A stretch of 64,000 bases of DNA from the NCBI RefSeq assembly GCF_001266615.1, contig NZ_LGHZ01000027.1:1-64000 (forward strand), written 5' to 3'. Positions 27,299 through 36,910 of the stretch are shown here, piece after piece. The position numbers and the translations under genes were made by a program. The stretch's first letter is position 1. Every line of letters starts with the position of its first letter. This DNA comes from Kluyvera genomosp. 1 (GTDB lineage Bacteria; Pseudomonadota; Gammaproteobacteria; Enterobacterales; Enterobacteriaceae). Below the pieces are notes generated by a model. It made no database searches, was not told the origin of the DNA, and worked only from the letters and a program-made list of their open reading frames with translations.

Positions 27299-28066
27299 CT
27301 AGCGATCCAACATAATTAACGGTGCATTATCAGGCGCGTGCGCGACGCTAATTTCGGCCTGATAGAGATTCCTTAATGCGGTCTCGGTGAGCACTTCCTG
27401 CGGCGTACCGTTATCCACAATTTGGCCTTTTTCCAGCAGAATGATGCGATCGGCGTAGCGCGCAGCCAGATTCAAGTCGTGCAGTACGCAGCAGACGTTA
27501 AACTGCCGTTTGTGCACCAGTTGGCGCAGCAGACGGAACAGATGCTGCTGGTGGTGGATATCCAGCGCCGAGGTAGGCTCATCCAAAAACAGCCATTTCG
27601 GAGAGGGTTCTGGTTCCCAGAGCTGAACCAGCAAACGTGCCAGCTGCACCCGCTGTTGTTCTCCGCCGGAGAGATGGCGATAGTCGCGGGAGGCCAGTTC
27701 ATTACAGCCGCACAGCGCCATAATGTGTTCGGTTTCATCACGCGGATTACGGGTCCGATGCGGGTGGCGGCCCATCCGCACCACTTCCATGACGCTGAAC
27801 GGGAAGGCCATATGGCAATTCTGGCGCATTACCGCGCGGGTTTTTGCCAGCTCCGCCGTTGGCCAATCGCGTAAAGGCCGTCCGAACAGTGAGCAATGGC
27901 CGCTATCCGGCTGGAGATAGCCGGTCAACTGGCGCAGCAGCGTCGATTTTCCTGCACCGTTTGGCCCGAGGATCGCCACAATTTCACCGCCGGGCAGCGT
28001 CAGGGAGACGTTATTGGTCAGACAGCGCCCGTTGATACTAAAAGTCAGATTTTGGGCGTCAATCAT
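27299..28066 (-). CDS. hmuV: Haem ABC transporter ATPase HmuV
   Basis: A 255-residue ATPase of the FepC/BtuD class. Walker A is GPNGAGKST, the signature is [15 protein letters not shown], Walker B is [12 protein letters not shown], and the H-loop is [14 protein letters not shown]. It energises haem import with ChuU. The ATG at 28066 overlaps the chuU stop (ATGA), indicating coupling; a longer in-frame start inside chuU is less likely. Last gene of the haem operon. Confidence 0.93.
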   Translation of the reverse strand: MIDAQNLTFSINGRCLTNNVSLTLPGGEIVAILGPNGAGKSTLLRQLTGYLQPDSGHCSLFGRPLRDWPTAELAKTRAVMRQNCHMAFPFSVMEVVRMGRHPHRTRNPRDETEHIMALCGCNELASRDYRHLSGGEQQRVQLARLLVQLWEPEPSPKWLFLDEPTSALDIHHQQHLFRLLRQLVHKRQFNVCCVLHDLNLAARYADRIILLEKGQIVDNGTPQEVLTETALRNLYQAEISVAHAPDNAPLIMLDR

Positions 28067-29067
28067 AGCGCTCTCCGGGTACGTAGGATCAGCCATAAAA
28101 AGTAAGGGCCGCCAATCAGGCTGGTTAACAGGCCGACGGGCATTTCCGCAGGCTGTACCAGCGTCCTAGCCAGCGTATCGGCCACCAGTAATAAGCAGGC
28201 ACCGGCGAGCGTGGAGCAGGGGATAAGCCAACGGTGATCGGCACCGATAGTCATGCGGATCAGGTGTGGGATCACCAGCCCAATAAAGCCAATGACGCCG
28301 CTGACAGAAACCGCCGCGCCGACCAGCAGTGAGCTTATCAACAGCAGTTGCTGACGCTTACGTTTGACGTTAACGCCGAGGTAGTGAGCTTCTTCGTCGC
28401 CAAGCTGCAACAGATTCAGCGTATTCGCCAGCCAACCGGTCGCCATTATCGCGGGAACCGCAAATGAGGCGGCGACCAGCAGCGTCGGCCACTGCGCCTG
28501 TCCCAGGCTTCCCATCATCCACAGCGTCAGCTGACGCAGCTGCTGTTCATCACCGACATAGCTCAATACGCCAATCGCCGCGCCGCACAGGGCGTTGATG
28601 GCAATACCGGCCAGTAAAAGCTGCATCATGCCGCCGTGGGTATGGCGCAGGCTTATCAGGAAAATGACCGCGCACACCACCAGGCTTCCGGCAACGGCGA
28701 AAATCATCTGCTCATAGAGTAAAAAGACGGCGGGAAGTGAAATCGGAAAGATGATGGCAACGCCTACCATTAATGCGGAACCGCTGCTGACCCCGAGCAG
28801 GCCGGGGTCGGCCATAGGGTTGCGAAATAACCCCTGCATAATCACGCCCGCCGTTGCCAGCGCGCCCCCCACCAGCACCGCTAACAGCACGCGCGGCAGG
28901 CGAATATTGAGCCAGATATCGCGGAATTGTTCATCCTGCAGGGAGGCGAAGGTAATTTTCAGCGCGCCCTGACTGGCTCCGACCAGCACAAGGGTCGCCA
29001 GAATGAACAGCAGGCCGATGAAAACGCTAAAGGAAGAGAGGGAATCCTTAAACACGCAAGTCTCCAT
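28063..29067 (-). CDS. chuU: Haem ABC transporter permease
   Basis: A 334-residue FecCD-family permease with about ten membrane helices. Family signatures include [37 protein letters not shown] near the N-terminus and [24 protein letters not shown] near the C-terminus. It moves haem from ChuT into the cytosol with HmuV. It follows chuY after 41 bases that contain a strong hairpin. Confidence 0.93.
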   Translation of the reverse strand: METCVFKDSLSSFSVFIGLLFILATLVLVGASQGALKITFASLQDEQFRDIWLNIRLPRVLLAVLVGGALATAGVIMQGLFRNPMADPGLLGVSSGSALMVGVAIIFPISLPAVFLLYEQMIFAVAGSLVVCAVIFLISLRHTHGGMMQLLLAGIAINALCGAAIGVLSYVGDEQQLRQLTLWMMGSLGQAQWPTLLVAASFAVPAIMATGWLANTLNLLQLGDEEAHYLGVNVKRKRQQLLLISSLLVGAAVSVSGVIGFIGLVIPHLIRMTIGADHRWLIPCSTLAGACLLLVADTLARTLVQPAEMPVGLLTSLIGGPYFLWLILRTRRAL

Positions 29068-29078
29068 AACACATCGTT

Positions 29079-29101
29079 GCGGCGCTGTGAGCCAGCGCCG
29101 C
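29079..29101. promoter_or_regulatory. Hairpin between chuY and chuU
   Basis: A perfect 9-bp GC-rich stem GCGGCGCTG/CAGCGCCGC with a five-base loop fills the only sizeable gap in the chu operon. No T run follows, so it probably adjusts RNA stability or transporter yield. Confidence 0.45.
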
Positions 29102-29108
29102 GTGGGGA

Positions 29109-29732
29109 TTAGGCCGGTTTTAGCTCAGGCTCGACCAGGCTGTAGACCTGTTGATTGAGCGCCGGAGCGCTGGCCAATGCCTGAATATGTGCCGCGACGT
29201 CGGCGCGCTGCACAAAGCCATGCACTTCCTGCTGTTGGCTACGCAGTGCTTTGCCGGTGGCCTCACCGTTCAGCAAGCCGCCAGGACGCAAAATGGCGTA
29301 ATCCAGCGTGCTGGTTTGCAGCCAACTTTCCGCCAGTGATTTCTCTCTTACCGCTTGGCCAAATGCCGCTTTTGCCCGTGCCGAAAGGAACGGCCAGCTA
29401 TCGCCACAACCTAGTGAGGTGACGAGAATCATGCGTTTGAGGCCGGCTTTTTCGGCTTCATCAATTACCGTGCGATGTGCCAGATAATCGTGCGCACCGC
29501 CCATCGATGAGATGACCGTCGCCTCTGTCCCCGCGGCCTGACAGGCCTGCGCAACACAATCGGCGTCACAGGCATCACCGATAAACACGTTGACGCCTTT
29601 GGCTTGCAGGCGCGCAGCGGCTTCCTGATGACGCACCACCGCCACCACTGGGCGCTTTTCAGCCAGCGCTAGCTCAACGGTCAACGCGCCCACACCTTTG
29701 CCTCCCGCGCCAAAAATCAGCCATGGGTTCAT
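29109..29732 (-). CDS. chuY: ChuY, NAD(P)H-dependent anaerobilin reductase
   Basis: A 207-residue NAD(P)-binding Rossmann protein of the atypical SDR type. The nucleotide loop is FGAGGKGVGALTVE, with further motifs VISSMGGAHDY, MILVTSLGCGDSW and the LDYAILRPGGLLNGE strand. In E. coli O157 ChuY reduces anaerobilin, the linear tetrapyrrole made by ChuW, completing oxygen-independent haem breakdown. Gene order W-X-Y-U supports the assignment. The start codon overlaps the chuX stop (TGATG). Confidence 0.87.
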   Translation of the reverse strand: MNPWLIFGAGGKGVGALTVELALAEKRPVVAVVRHQEAAARLQAKGVNVFIGDACDADCVAQACQAAGTEATVISSMGGAHDYLAHRTVIDEAEKAGLKRMILVTSLGCGDSWPFLSARAKAAFGQAVREKSLAESWLQTSTLDYAILRPGGLLNGEATGKALRSQQQEVHGFVQRADVAAHIQALASAPALNQQVYSLVEPELKPA

Positions 29733-30229
29733 CAGGCATCCCCTTTGAGTACGGCAGCCAGCGTACGGAAGGCATCAACCTGTTCAGCCAGCAGCTGGCG
29801 GTGGTCATCGCGACCCAGGAAGATTTTAAACATCGCATTGCCCGCTGCGTTGAAGAACAGAAGTGAGGCGGTATCCATCGCCATGAATTTGCGTTCGACC
29901 AGCGCGATGTGGGTGCAGTTTTCAGCTTTAATGTGCCCAGTCATGCCCTTTTTACCGCGCAGGTTAAAGTAACCATGACGGTGGAAACCGGACGGCAGTT
30001 CGCCAGTAAATTCCAGAATCACGTCGGCAGAGTGCACAAGCGTGGTCACTTTTCCCCATTCGCAGACGGTATCCCAGACGGTATCAAACTTGTCACCGCT
30101 CACCAGCGTGTGTGATGGCAGGCTTTTTACCACCTCTAGCAGCGTGGTGTTGTATTGGCTCGCAATGGCTTCCAGGGTGCCGTCCGGTTCGGTTTTCATG
30201 AAATCCTGCAAAGAGACGTTGCTCATCAT
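29732..30229 (-). CDS. chuX: ChuX/HutX, cytosolic haem-binding/trafficking protein
   Basis: A 165-residue protein of the HutX/ChuX family, with MSNVSLQDFMKTEPDGTLEAIASQYNTTLLEVVKSLP and the core VILEFTGELPSGFHRHGYFNLRGKKGMTGHI. Members bind haem and pass it between import and degradation. AGGAG lies just upstream of two consecutive ATGs (30229 and 30226). It sits between ChuW and ChuY. Confidence 0.9.
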   Translation of the reverse strand: MMSNVSLQDFMKTEPDGTLEAIASQYNTTLLEVVKSLPSHTLVSGDKFDTVWDTVCEWGKVTTLVHSADVILEFTGELPSGFHRHGYFNLRGKKGMTGHIKAENCTHIALVERKFMAMDTASLLFFNAAGNAMFKIFLGRDDHRQLLAEQVDAFRTLAAVLKGDA

Positions 30230-30238
30230 TAACTCCTG

Positions 30239-31579
30239 TTATGGGGTTTCTACCGCAATCCGCGGTGCGTTAAGCTCCTGAATCAGTTCATCAAGAGACT
30301 GTAAAATGTTGCTGGCCCAGAAGCGGCCTTCGTTGGTCAGTCGCAGACAGGTTGAGTCATCCAGCGTTAACCCGGCCTTATGCCACTGCGTCAGCAGTGG
30401 GGCGAGTTTTGCCGCGTGCGGGGTCAGCGTATCCAGTGGCACACGGGCGGTTTCGACGCCAGCCTGTAAGGTATGGCGCCACTGGAAACCGCGTTCGGCG
30501 GTACGCATCATCATCATCAATGGTTTTTGTCCAGCAGCGATTGATTGATGCCAGTTATCAAGATTGCGTTCCACCATCCACGAGTAGCCGTTGACCGAGC
30601 CGCCTGCGCCGGAGCCTAACGCCAGGCAGTCTGCACCTTGTTTAATCAGTAAATTGTAGAGGTTGCGCTCGCGGGTGGTGCGCGCCCAATGGCTGTTGCT
30701 GATACAGCGCCAACCTGCCTTATCCATAAAATCACAGCCTTGCAGATAGAAATCGCGGCGCTCAGCGGGCTGAGGGACCGTGGTGCGGCCGTTTTCTACC
30801 GCTTTGCCGAGCGGCGTATTGGGCAGCAGGTTAAGCGCGTAAAGATCCACGCCGTCCAGCCCGATATCGCGAGCGATCGCCAGATCCTCGCCCCACAGTT
30901 TGGCGTCCTGGCCCGGCAGGCCGAACAGTAAATCGCACACCACGGCAGCTCTGTCGCGACGGACTAATCCCTCCATAAAGGCAATGGCGGTTGGGCCATC
31001 GGAGGTGCGCGCCATCTTCTTGCGGATTTTGCTGTTAAACGACTGAATGCCGATGGAGAAGCGGTTGGCACCCGCATCGAGACAGGCGTCAATACGCGCG
31101 TCGTCGAAGTTCAGTACCCGGCCCTCAATAGTGATTTCACAGTCTGGCGCCAGCGGCAGGCGTTCGCGCAGTGCGGTAATAATGCGCGCCAGATCGTGGG
31201 CGGAGAGTGCCGACGGCGTACCGCCGCCGAAATACACCGCGTGAATAGGCGCCGACTGATGCAGAACGCTATCGGCTTCCATTTCAATTTCACGCAGCAG
31301 CGCGTCGGTATAGCGTGTGCAGCTCTCCTCCTGATAACGGTTCTGGTAGAAGCCACAGAAAGTGCAATGGGTGGCGCAAAATGGAATGTGCAGATACAAC
31401 AGTCGCTTGCGCGGCGGAGTCGCCTGGCTGAGCACCTGTTGCCAGGTTTGCGCTAGCTGCTCTTTGGCAACAGGGATTGCGCCACGCCAGGGCATAGTGG
31501 CTCGGCGATCTTTGAAGGGCTGTCCGCCCTCCAGCGCAAAGTGCGGGGTTAAATCCAGTTCGTTTGTCGTAGTGTGCAT
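30239..31579 (-). CDS. chuW: ChuW/HutW, radical SAM haem-opening methyltransferase (anaerobilin synthase)
   Basis: A 446-residue HemN-like radical SAM enzyme. The Fe-S cluster cysteines are Cys68, Cys72 and Cys75 in HIPFCATHCTFCGF. YFGGGTPSAL and GIQSFNSKIRKKMAR are typical of HemN/HutW. In E. coli O157 ChuW opens the haem ring without oxygen, releasing iron and making anaerobilin. The ATG at 31579 is preferred over a GTG one codon earlier. It is 20 bases after chuT. Confidence 0.92.
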   Translation of the reverse strand: MHTTTNELDLTPHFALEGGQPFKDRRATMPWRGAIPVAKEQLAQTWQQVLSQATPPRKRLLYLHIPFCATHCTFCGFYQNRYQEESCTRYTDALLREIEMEADSVLHQSAPIHAVYFGGGTPSALSAHDLARIITALRERLPLAPDCEITIEGRVLNFDDARIDACLDAGANRFSIGIQSFNSKIRKKMARTSDGPTAIAFMEGLVRRDRAAVVCDLLFGLPGQDAKLWGEDLAIARDIGLDGVDLYALNLLPNTPLGKAVENGRTTVPQPAERRDFYLQGCDFMDKAGWRCISNSHWARTTRERNLYNLLIKQGADCLALGSGAGGSVNGYSWMVERNLDNWHQSIAAGQKPLMMMMRTAERGFQWRHTLQAGVETARVPLDTLTPHAAKLAPLLTQWHKAGLTLDDSTCLRLTNEGRFWASNILQSLDELIQELNAPRIAVETP

Positions 31580-31599
31580 CACGGGTCTATCAATATCCT

Positions 31600-32427
31600 T
31601 TAGTTTGGCCAGAACTGGCGGTGCAGCGTTTCAACGGCATCGGCGACGCGTGGCCCCATGCCCAGAATCAGGGCCTGATCGAGGATGACGATGCGCTGGT
31701 TTTTCCATGCGGCGGTGCGAGTGAGCCCGGCGACCGTGCTGAGACGGTTGATATCACCGTCGACCATTTGTGAAGTGACGACAATCACTTCAGGGTTAGC
31801 GGCAATTAACGCTTCCGCGCTGTAACTACGGTACTGCGGGTGTTGGGCGACGTTCTGCGCGCCAGCCAACGTCATAATGGCATCCGCCACGCTGCCTTTT
31901 CCTGCTACCTGCGGCGCGCTGCCGCCGGCGCTTAAGATAAACATCGCTTTGATTGGGGCGGGTTTACTGGCGCTGCTCTGGGCAACAGCGTCCAGACGCT
32001 GGCGCAGCGTATTAACCAACGCATCGCCTTGCATCCCGGCGTTGAGGTTTTTGGCCAACGTATGAATGTTGGCGTACATCTGCTCAACGGTCGCCGGAAC
32101 GCGCGGTAGAGTGATGACGTTCACCTTCTGCGCGCGGAGCTGATCGAATACCAACTGCGGGCCCGCGTCCTGCCAGGTGATAAAGCTGTCCGGACGCAGC
32201 GATAAAATGCCTTCGCTGCTGAGCTGTTTCCAGTAGCCGATATGCGGTAGCGCTTGGGTTTCCGGTGGGTATGAGGTGGTTTCATCGACGCCGACGACGC
32301 GCTTTCCCGCGCCGATGGCATAAATCAGTTCGGTGAGGGAACCACCGGCTACCACGATGCGTTCTGCCGCCTGTGTGCTGAACGTGCAGATCAGCGCCAG
32401 GAGTCCTATGGCTATTTTTTTCATCAT
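31600..32427 (-). CDS. chuT: ChuT/HmuT, periplasmic haem-binding protein
   Basis: A 275-residue protein with a signal peptide ending TQAA before ERIVVAGGSLTELIYAIGAG, the typical haem-binding-protein N-terminus. The domains are linked by the long helix seen in class III binding proteins, and Tyr of TSYPPE is a candidate haem ligand. It passes haem to ChuU-HmuV. The tandem ATGs (32427, 32424) overlap the receptor stop (TGATG). Confidence 0.92.
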   Translation of the reverse strand: MMKKIAIGLLALICTFSTQAAERIVVAGGSLTELIYAIGAGKRVVGVDETTSYPPETQALPHIGYWKQLSSEGILSLRPDSFITWQDAGPQLVFDQLRAQKVNVITLPRVPATVEQMYANIHTLAKNLNAGMQGDALVNTLRQRLDAVAQSSASKPAPIKAMFILSAGGSAPQVAGKGSVADAIMTLAGAQNVAQHPQYRSYSAEALIAANPEVIVVTSQMVDGDINRLSTVAGLTRTAAWKNQRIVILDQALILGMGPRVADAVETLHRQFWPN

Positions 32428-34580
32428 CAGAAGTTCCAGGCAAAGCCAACGGCTGCGTTAATGCCTGCCGCCGGAATGGATTCATGCGCCGTGCGATAGC
32501 GTTTATCGGTCAGGTTATTGAGCGCCACATTGACCTGATACTGGTCGTTGGCACCAAATTCCGTGTTGACCGCCAGGTTCAGTGTCGCCCAGCCCGGCGT
32601 GCGGGTTTCCTTGGTGCCGGTATCGTCTTTAGCGCTGGAGGCTGCGCGAATGTAGATATCAGAAGTGACGTTAGCGACGTTCAGCATCAGCGTGTGTTTT
32701 AGCCCGACCCGGCCGTTGACGGTCGGCTCGCCGGTGTTGGTGGTTTTCAGTGTCGGCCCTTCGTACTGACGGCGAATCAGGTTGCCGCTAACGTACGGGG
32801 ATACCGCCCAACCGTTGTATTCCGCGCTGAGCTCCATACCCCAGGTTTTAGCTCGGTCGATGTTGTCGTAGTAGTAATAGCTGCCGCGCGAAGTGGCGAT
32901 ATTGCCGTTGCACAGAGCCTGGCCTGAACAGGAGACGCTGGCGATATAATCTTTCGCTTCTGAATAATAGACGGCACCGTCAACCATCCACAGATTGCCG
33001 TTGTAGCGTGCACCTAGCTCGTAGTTATTAGAGTGCTCGGCTTTCAGATCGGGATTGCCGTAAGTGACGCCGCCGCCTGCGGTGGTCTGCATAAACAGCT
33101 GGCTGAGGGTTGGGAAGACGTAGCCTTGCGCAAAGGCCGCGCGCAGCTCGATATTGTCGAAGCCGGAATAGCGCAGGCTGGTGGCAGTGACGAATTCATT
33201 ATCGTGGGCGGACTGCTCGGCCAAAGAGGTGTCGCTGGTCACGCCGTTGACGGTTGATTGTGCATCGCCTCGGGTAAGTTTTGACGATAACCAGTATTGG
33301 CGCGCACCCAACGTCCAGGTCCAGTTGTCGGCAAAATGCCAGTCGTTCTGGGCGAAAAGTGAGGTATTGCTTTGTTCGGACTCGTTATACGAGGTGGTGC
33401 GCGTTTCTTTGGCAAACATCGCATTGCCGGTGATTGCCTTTTGGTCCGTGTAGCCATTCGAGGTCTGGGATACCCGATCGCGCTGATACTGTGCACCGAC
33501 CACCAGATCATTGTTTGCCGGTAACGCAAAGTTGCTCTGTAACGTCACGCCTTGGGTGTACTGCTTGTCTTTGGTGGACGTCTGATTGCGAATAGTGAGT
33601 GCTTTGGCAAGGGGCACAGGAACAACCTGAGTGGTCGCAACCTCGTTTTCAAACGTGCGATCGATAGTTTGCTCGTAGGCATCGAGGTGGATCTTCTTCA
33701 GATAGTCGCCGTCCACATCCATGTCGTAGAACAGGCCGATCTTTTCACGCTCCAGCTTGGGGATCTTGACGCTAAAGGCATCGTACTCGCCGTCCGGATC
33801 TTCAAAGTAAGTCTGCGTTGCTAGGCGGTATCTGTCGAGCGACAGGCCAAAGTGATGCTTGTCGAGGTTGTAGCCTAACCAGAGACCCTGACCGTTATTA
33901 CGGTTGTGGGTATTGGGCAGGCGGCCGTCCGGCGTATCGCGATCGCCCTGATCGGAGTAGCTGCCGTTAATCCGGTAATCTAACTGGCCGATGCTGCCCC
34001 ATGCCGCAGCTGACTCTTCCCAGCCCATGCTGGCCGAGTTGTAAACGGCTTTTACCGTGCCCGCGAGTGGCTTATCGCCGCCTTTTTTGGTGATGAAATT
34101 CACTACGCCGCCGATAGCCTGAGAGCCGTACAGCACCGAATAGGGGCCTTTCACCACTTCAATACGTTCAAGAGACGACTCATCAATCAACAGGCCACCG
34201 CCATAGTTTTGTCCAGCGCGCTGGTAAGTCACTTCCTGTCCGTCGATTAAAATTAATACGCGTGAAGAGGCTTCGCCACGAATACGAATCTGTTTGCGGC
34301 CAGCAAGGGCGTTATCGGTAATCTCAACGCCGGGAATGTCTTGTAAATCATCAGCAATAGAACTGTTGGTGGAGTTTTTTAGCATCTGGCTGTCGATAAC
34401 CTGGATGGTCGCCGGGCTCTCCCAAAGGCTGCTCTCCGAACGATTCGCGGTGACGATAAGCGTCTCTTCTTTGTTGGCATTATTCTGCGCTTTGTTAGCC
34501 GTGGCGGCTGAAGCAGCACCTGCAATAAAGAGCGGCAGGGCAGAGAGTACACAGGCCCCTCGAGTAATGGAGTGTAGCAT
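32427..34580 (-). CDS. TonB-dependent haem/haemoglobin-type outer-membrane receptor
   Basis: A 717-residue receptor with a signal peptide (ending GAASA), TonB box EETLIVTANR, plug (SIADDLQDIPGVEITDN, GPYSVLYGSQAIGGVVNFITKK) and barrel ending NAAVGFAWNF. The barrel has FPTLSQLF and NPDL sequences where haem receptors carry the FRAP and NPNL boxes. It differs from E. coli ChuA, so the symbol is left empty. As first gene of the operon, coupled to chuT, its ligand is very probably haem or a haemoprotein. The ATG at 34580 begins the signal peptide. Confidence 0.88.
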   Translation of the reverse strand: MLHSITRGACVLSALPLFIAGAASAATANKAQNNANKEETLIVTANRSESSLWESPATIQVIDSQMLKNSTNSSIADDLQDIPGVEITDNALAGRKQIRIRGEASSRVLILIDGQEVTYQRAGQNYGGGLLIDESSLERIEVVKGPYSVLYGSQAIGGVVNFITKKGGDKPLAGTVKAVYNSASMGWEESAAAWGSIGQLDYRINGSYSDQGDRDTPDGRLPNTHNRNNGQGLWLGYNLDKHHFGLSLDRYRLATQTYFEDPDGEYDAFSVKIPKLEREKIGLFYDMDVDGDYLKKIHLDAYEQTIDRTFENEVATTQVVPVPLAKALTIRNQTSTKDKQYTQGVTLQSNFALPANNDLVVGAQYQRDRVSQTSNGYTDQKAITGNAMFAKETRTTSYNESEQSNTSLFAQNDWHFADNWTWTLGARQYWLSSKLTRGDAQSTVNGVTSDTSLAEQSAHDNEFVTATSLRYSGFDNIELRAAFAQGYVFPTLSQLFMQTTAGGGVTYGNPDLKAEHSNNYELGARYNGNLWMVDGAVYYSEAKDYIASVSCSGQALCNGNIATSRGSYYYYDNIDRAKTWGMELSAEYNGWAVSPYVSGNLIRRQYEGPTLKTTNTGEPTVNGRVGLKHTLMLNVANVTSDIYIRAASSAKDDTGTKETRTPGWATLNLAVNTEFGANDQYQVNVALNNLTDKRYRTAHESIPAAGINAAVGFAWNF

Positions 34581-34607
34581 CGTTAACCTATAAATGATTA
34601 TTGATAT

Positions 34608-34626
34608 GATAATAATAATTACTATC
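34608..34626. promoter_or_regulatory. Fur box of the haem operon
   Basis: GATAATAATAATTACTATC matches 16 of 19 positions of the Fur consensus GATAATGATAATCATTATC. It lies about 30 bases upstream of the receptor ATG, within the promoter region, so iron-replete repression of receptor-chuTWXYU-hmuV is expected. Confidence 0.8.
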
Positions 34627-34628
34627 AA

Positions 34629-34921
34629 TTACATTTACATATGAGCGAGTGAGCGTCCAGATATGAAGGTATAAACAAAATGCATCTTTGATTTGTGTCA
34701 ATTTCTAACGGCGATTACAAGATGAAACGTGATGAAGATCACCTGAGAAAAGGCAACATTGCGCAGTTATATGATCGGATTTGCAACACTTAAAGAGCTG
34801 AAATAAACACCAATTGTTAAGCGTTATTTCTCGATGTATCGCTTAAGGCAACAAGATACCAGACCGGAGAGTGAACTTTACGTAAGTTCGGTTGGCGCTT
34901 TTAAGTGGGAAACACTAAACC
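34629..34921. other. Spacer between haem operon and island
   Basis: About 290 bases with no gene. It holds the upstream promoter region of the haem operon and a 17-base palindrome GAACTTTACGTAAGTTC at 34873-34889. The boundary of the ssrA island probably falls here, but no copy of the ssrA 3' end is visible. Confidence 0.45.
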
Positions 34922-35248
34922 CACTCACGAATCGCCCCGGTTGCTCGTTACGATAAGTGGAATGGCAGTGAGTGGTTGACTGATAAAGCCGAACAACATT
35001 CTGAAGATGTTGAGGTAGCAATCCAGTTTAAACGACTGCTTATCGAAGAAGCGAAATCAGCCATCGCTCCACTGCAAAGCGCAATTAAGCTGAACATGGC
35101 TACTCATGGAGAAGTTAAAGAGATGGTGCTGTGGAAGCAGTACTGGACCCTGTTGCTATGCGTTGACGTCAACTTTGCGCCTGATATTGACTGGCCGGAT
35201 AAACCCAAGAGAAAACGAGTCGTGCATGCTCAGCAAGCTAGAGCATGA
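34922..35248 (+). pseudogene. Phage tail-fibre-assembly (Tfa) C-terminal remnant
   Basis: The frame reads PVARYDKWNGSEWLTDKAEQ before continuing through PLQSAIKLNMATHGEVKEM and WTLLLCVDVNFAPDIDWP, the conserved C-terminal part of caudovirus tail-fibre-assembly proteins. The N-terminal half of the usual (about 190-residue) protein is missing, and an in-frame stop precedes residue PV by a few codons. It is followed by a terminator. It marks an old prophage at this end of the island. Confidence 0.8.
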
Positions 35249-35270
35249 TGATGCTTCAACACAAAAACAA

Positions 35271-35294
35271 AAAAGCCCGCAAAAGCGGGCTTTT
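35271..35294 (+). terminator. Terminator after the tfa remnant
   Basis: Stem AGCCCGC/GCGGGCT with an AAAA loop and a T4 tail, 23 bases after the tfa stop; a typical phage late-gene terminator. Confidence 0.8.
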
Positions 35295-35604
35295 AGGACT
35301 TCAACGGATGACTCTGGTAATCACCGATGGAGAATTTTGGGCTGGCGTCCCTGTAACTAGATATCTATTTGATTGAATTTTCTAGATAACTGTTGTTTCT
35401 GACTTTATCTTTGGTTCTATAAAGGAACCTTAAATCGTAACGGCATGAACCCCTGAAAATAGCCCGTTGGCAAACTGTATCAAAAAATATCAAACCTCTT
35501 GGTTCAACTTCCTGATGTCATCTGAACTCATTTCATTGGTCTTCCTTTAACATGTCGATTACGTTAGCTACATACATTAAGTCTTCCGCCTGTTGGAGAT
35601 TGTT

Positions 35605-36456
35605 ATGAAAAACTGGTCAGTTGAGCATACGAGAGAGGTGAAGAAGTGGCTGGATATAGATACATATCGAGGATTCGAAGAGCTTCCGCTTATACACCTC
35701 TACCATGAATTGCTGGCAAGGACATTGTTCTTCAAACCATATCATGAAGAATTTGAAGCAGAAGCGGTCAGACTTTACATTGAGCGGATTTTCATCGGAA
35801 AACCGTTTCTTATTACAGAACAACATCTTGGATACCTCACAAGAGAAGATACCCTTTACCAGCCACCTCACTTCTATCTGACAACAACTGAAAGACTGGC
35901 GCAACTCAGTATTGTGGGGCTGCGAAATTCACTTTTCTTCTGGGAGGGAGGGGATGAGTACTCGGTTAACCGTGAACTCCTCGATAGCCCTGTTTCAGAA
36001 GCTCTCCCCAAGTTGTTCAGGGATACTGTCATGGTCGAAATCGATCTTGCAAACGGGACAGATGAAGAGATCGCTGAATCACTCAAAGCTGCGCTACCTC
36101 AATGGCGTAAAGTACGGGGCATCGAAGCCGATACATCTGATTCGATCAGGTTTGGCTATGGCACCATCAAGAAAATCATCAATTACAGACTCATTCCTAT
36201 GATTGACATCCTGGTATGGTCAAAATTGCATAAAGTACGTATATCAGAAGACCGCCTTTCCCGCCTGTTGTATACAGATGACGATGATGAGATCAACACT
36301 CGCCTGAACCACCAAATCAGGGATACGGACAAACCACTTGCTTTGAAGGCGGCGAGTATACCTTTTATTCGCCAGTTTCATCTGTTCATCAACAAGAACA
36401 GCCATTTGAAAAAGATCAGAGTTTCAGAGGTGATGAAAATCTCAGATTCTGACTAA
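35605..36456 (+). CDS. DUF6387-family island protein
   Basis: A 283-residue soluble protein with the N-terminus MKNWSVEHTREVKKWLD and EELPLIHLYHELLART typical of DUF6387 proteins, which are found next to integrases and AlpA in enterobacterial islands. No catalytic motif is recognised; the C-terminal third contains PMIDILVWSKLHKVRISEDRLSRLL, which could be a helix-turn-helix-like segment. TTGGAG six bases upstream supports the start at 35605. Function unknown. Confidence 0.7.
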   Translation: MKNWSVEHTREVKKWLDIDTYRGFEELPLIHLYHELLARTLFFKPYHEEFEAEAVRLYIERIFIGKPFLITEQHLGYLTREDTLYQPPHFYLTTTERLAQLSIVGLRNSLFFWEGGDEYSVNRELLDSPVSEALPKLFRDTVMVEIDLANGTDEEIAESLKAALPQWRKVRGIEADTSDSIRFGYGTIKKIINYRLIPMIDILVWSKLHKVRISEDRLSRLLYTDDDDEINTRLNHQIRDTDKPLALKAASIPFIRQFHLFINKNSHLKKIRVSEVMKISDSD

Positions 36457-36556
36457 GGCTAACCTCTATTAGCTCTGGCGTTCTCAGCTTCTGTCTCTTT
36501 CTTGCTGATTCATTCGTATAGTCATTTCCATCAAAACGACACAAGAGGAAGCGACT

Positions 36557-36763
36557 ATGAATCAGCACAATACCCGCCTTATTCGTTTACCAGAGGTTCT
36601 CAATCGAACCGGTTATGGTAAAGCCTGGATCTATCACCTAATCAGCAAAGGATGTTTCCCATCACCAGTAAAAATTGGATCTCGTGCAGTTGCTTTCATT
36701 GAAAGTGAAGTGGAAGAGTGGATTCAATCAACTATCGAGAATTCAAGAAAGCATGTTGCTTAA
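36557..36763 (+). CDS. AlpA-family transcriptional regulator
   Basis: A 68-residue protein with a MerR-like winged helix: LIRLPEVLNRTGYGKAWIYHLISKGCFPSPVKIGSRAVAFIESEVEEWI is the AlpA/Prophage CP4-57 regulator pattern. Such proteins activate the integrase or excisionase of P4-like islands. AGAGGAAGCG precedes the ATG. The cognate integrase is about 12 kb away at the other end of the island. Confidence 0.9.
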   Translation: MNQHNTRLIRLPEVLNRTGYGKAWIYHLISKGCFPSPVKIGSRAVAFIESEVEEWIQSTIENSRKHVA

Positions 36764-36910
36764 GAGGAATGTTGCTACATCGATCTTTTAACTTTTAATA
36801 ATGTTAAGGAAATAAATTTAGAGACCTTATAAGTTCACTGACTGAGTTTCAAAAAAAACGAGGTTTTGTAAAGTTTCAATCTAAAAAATTACTATATTTA
36901 ACGTAATTCT

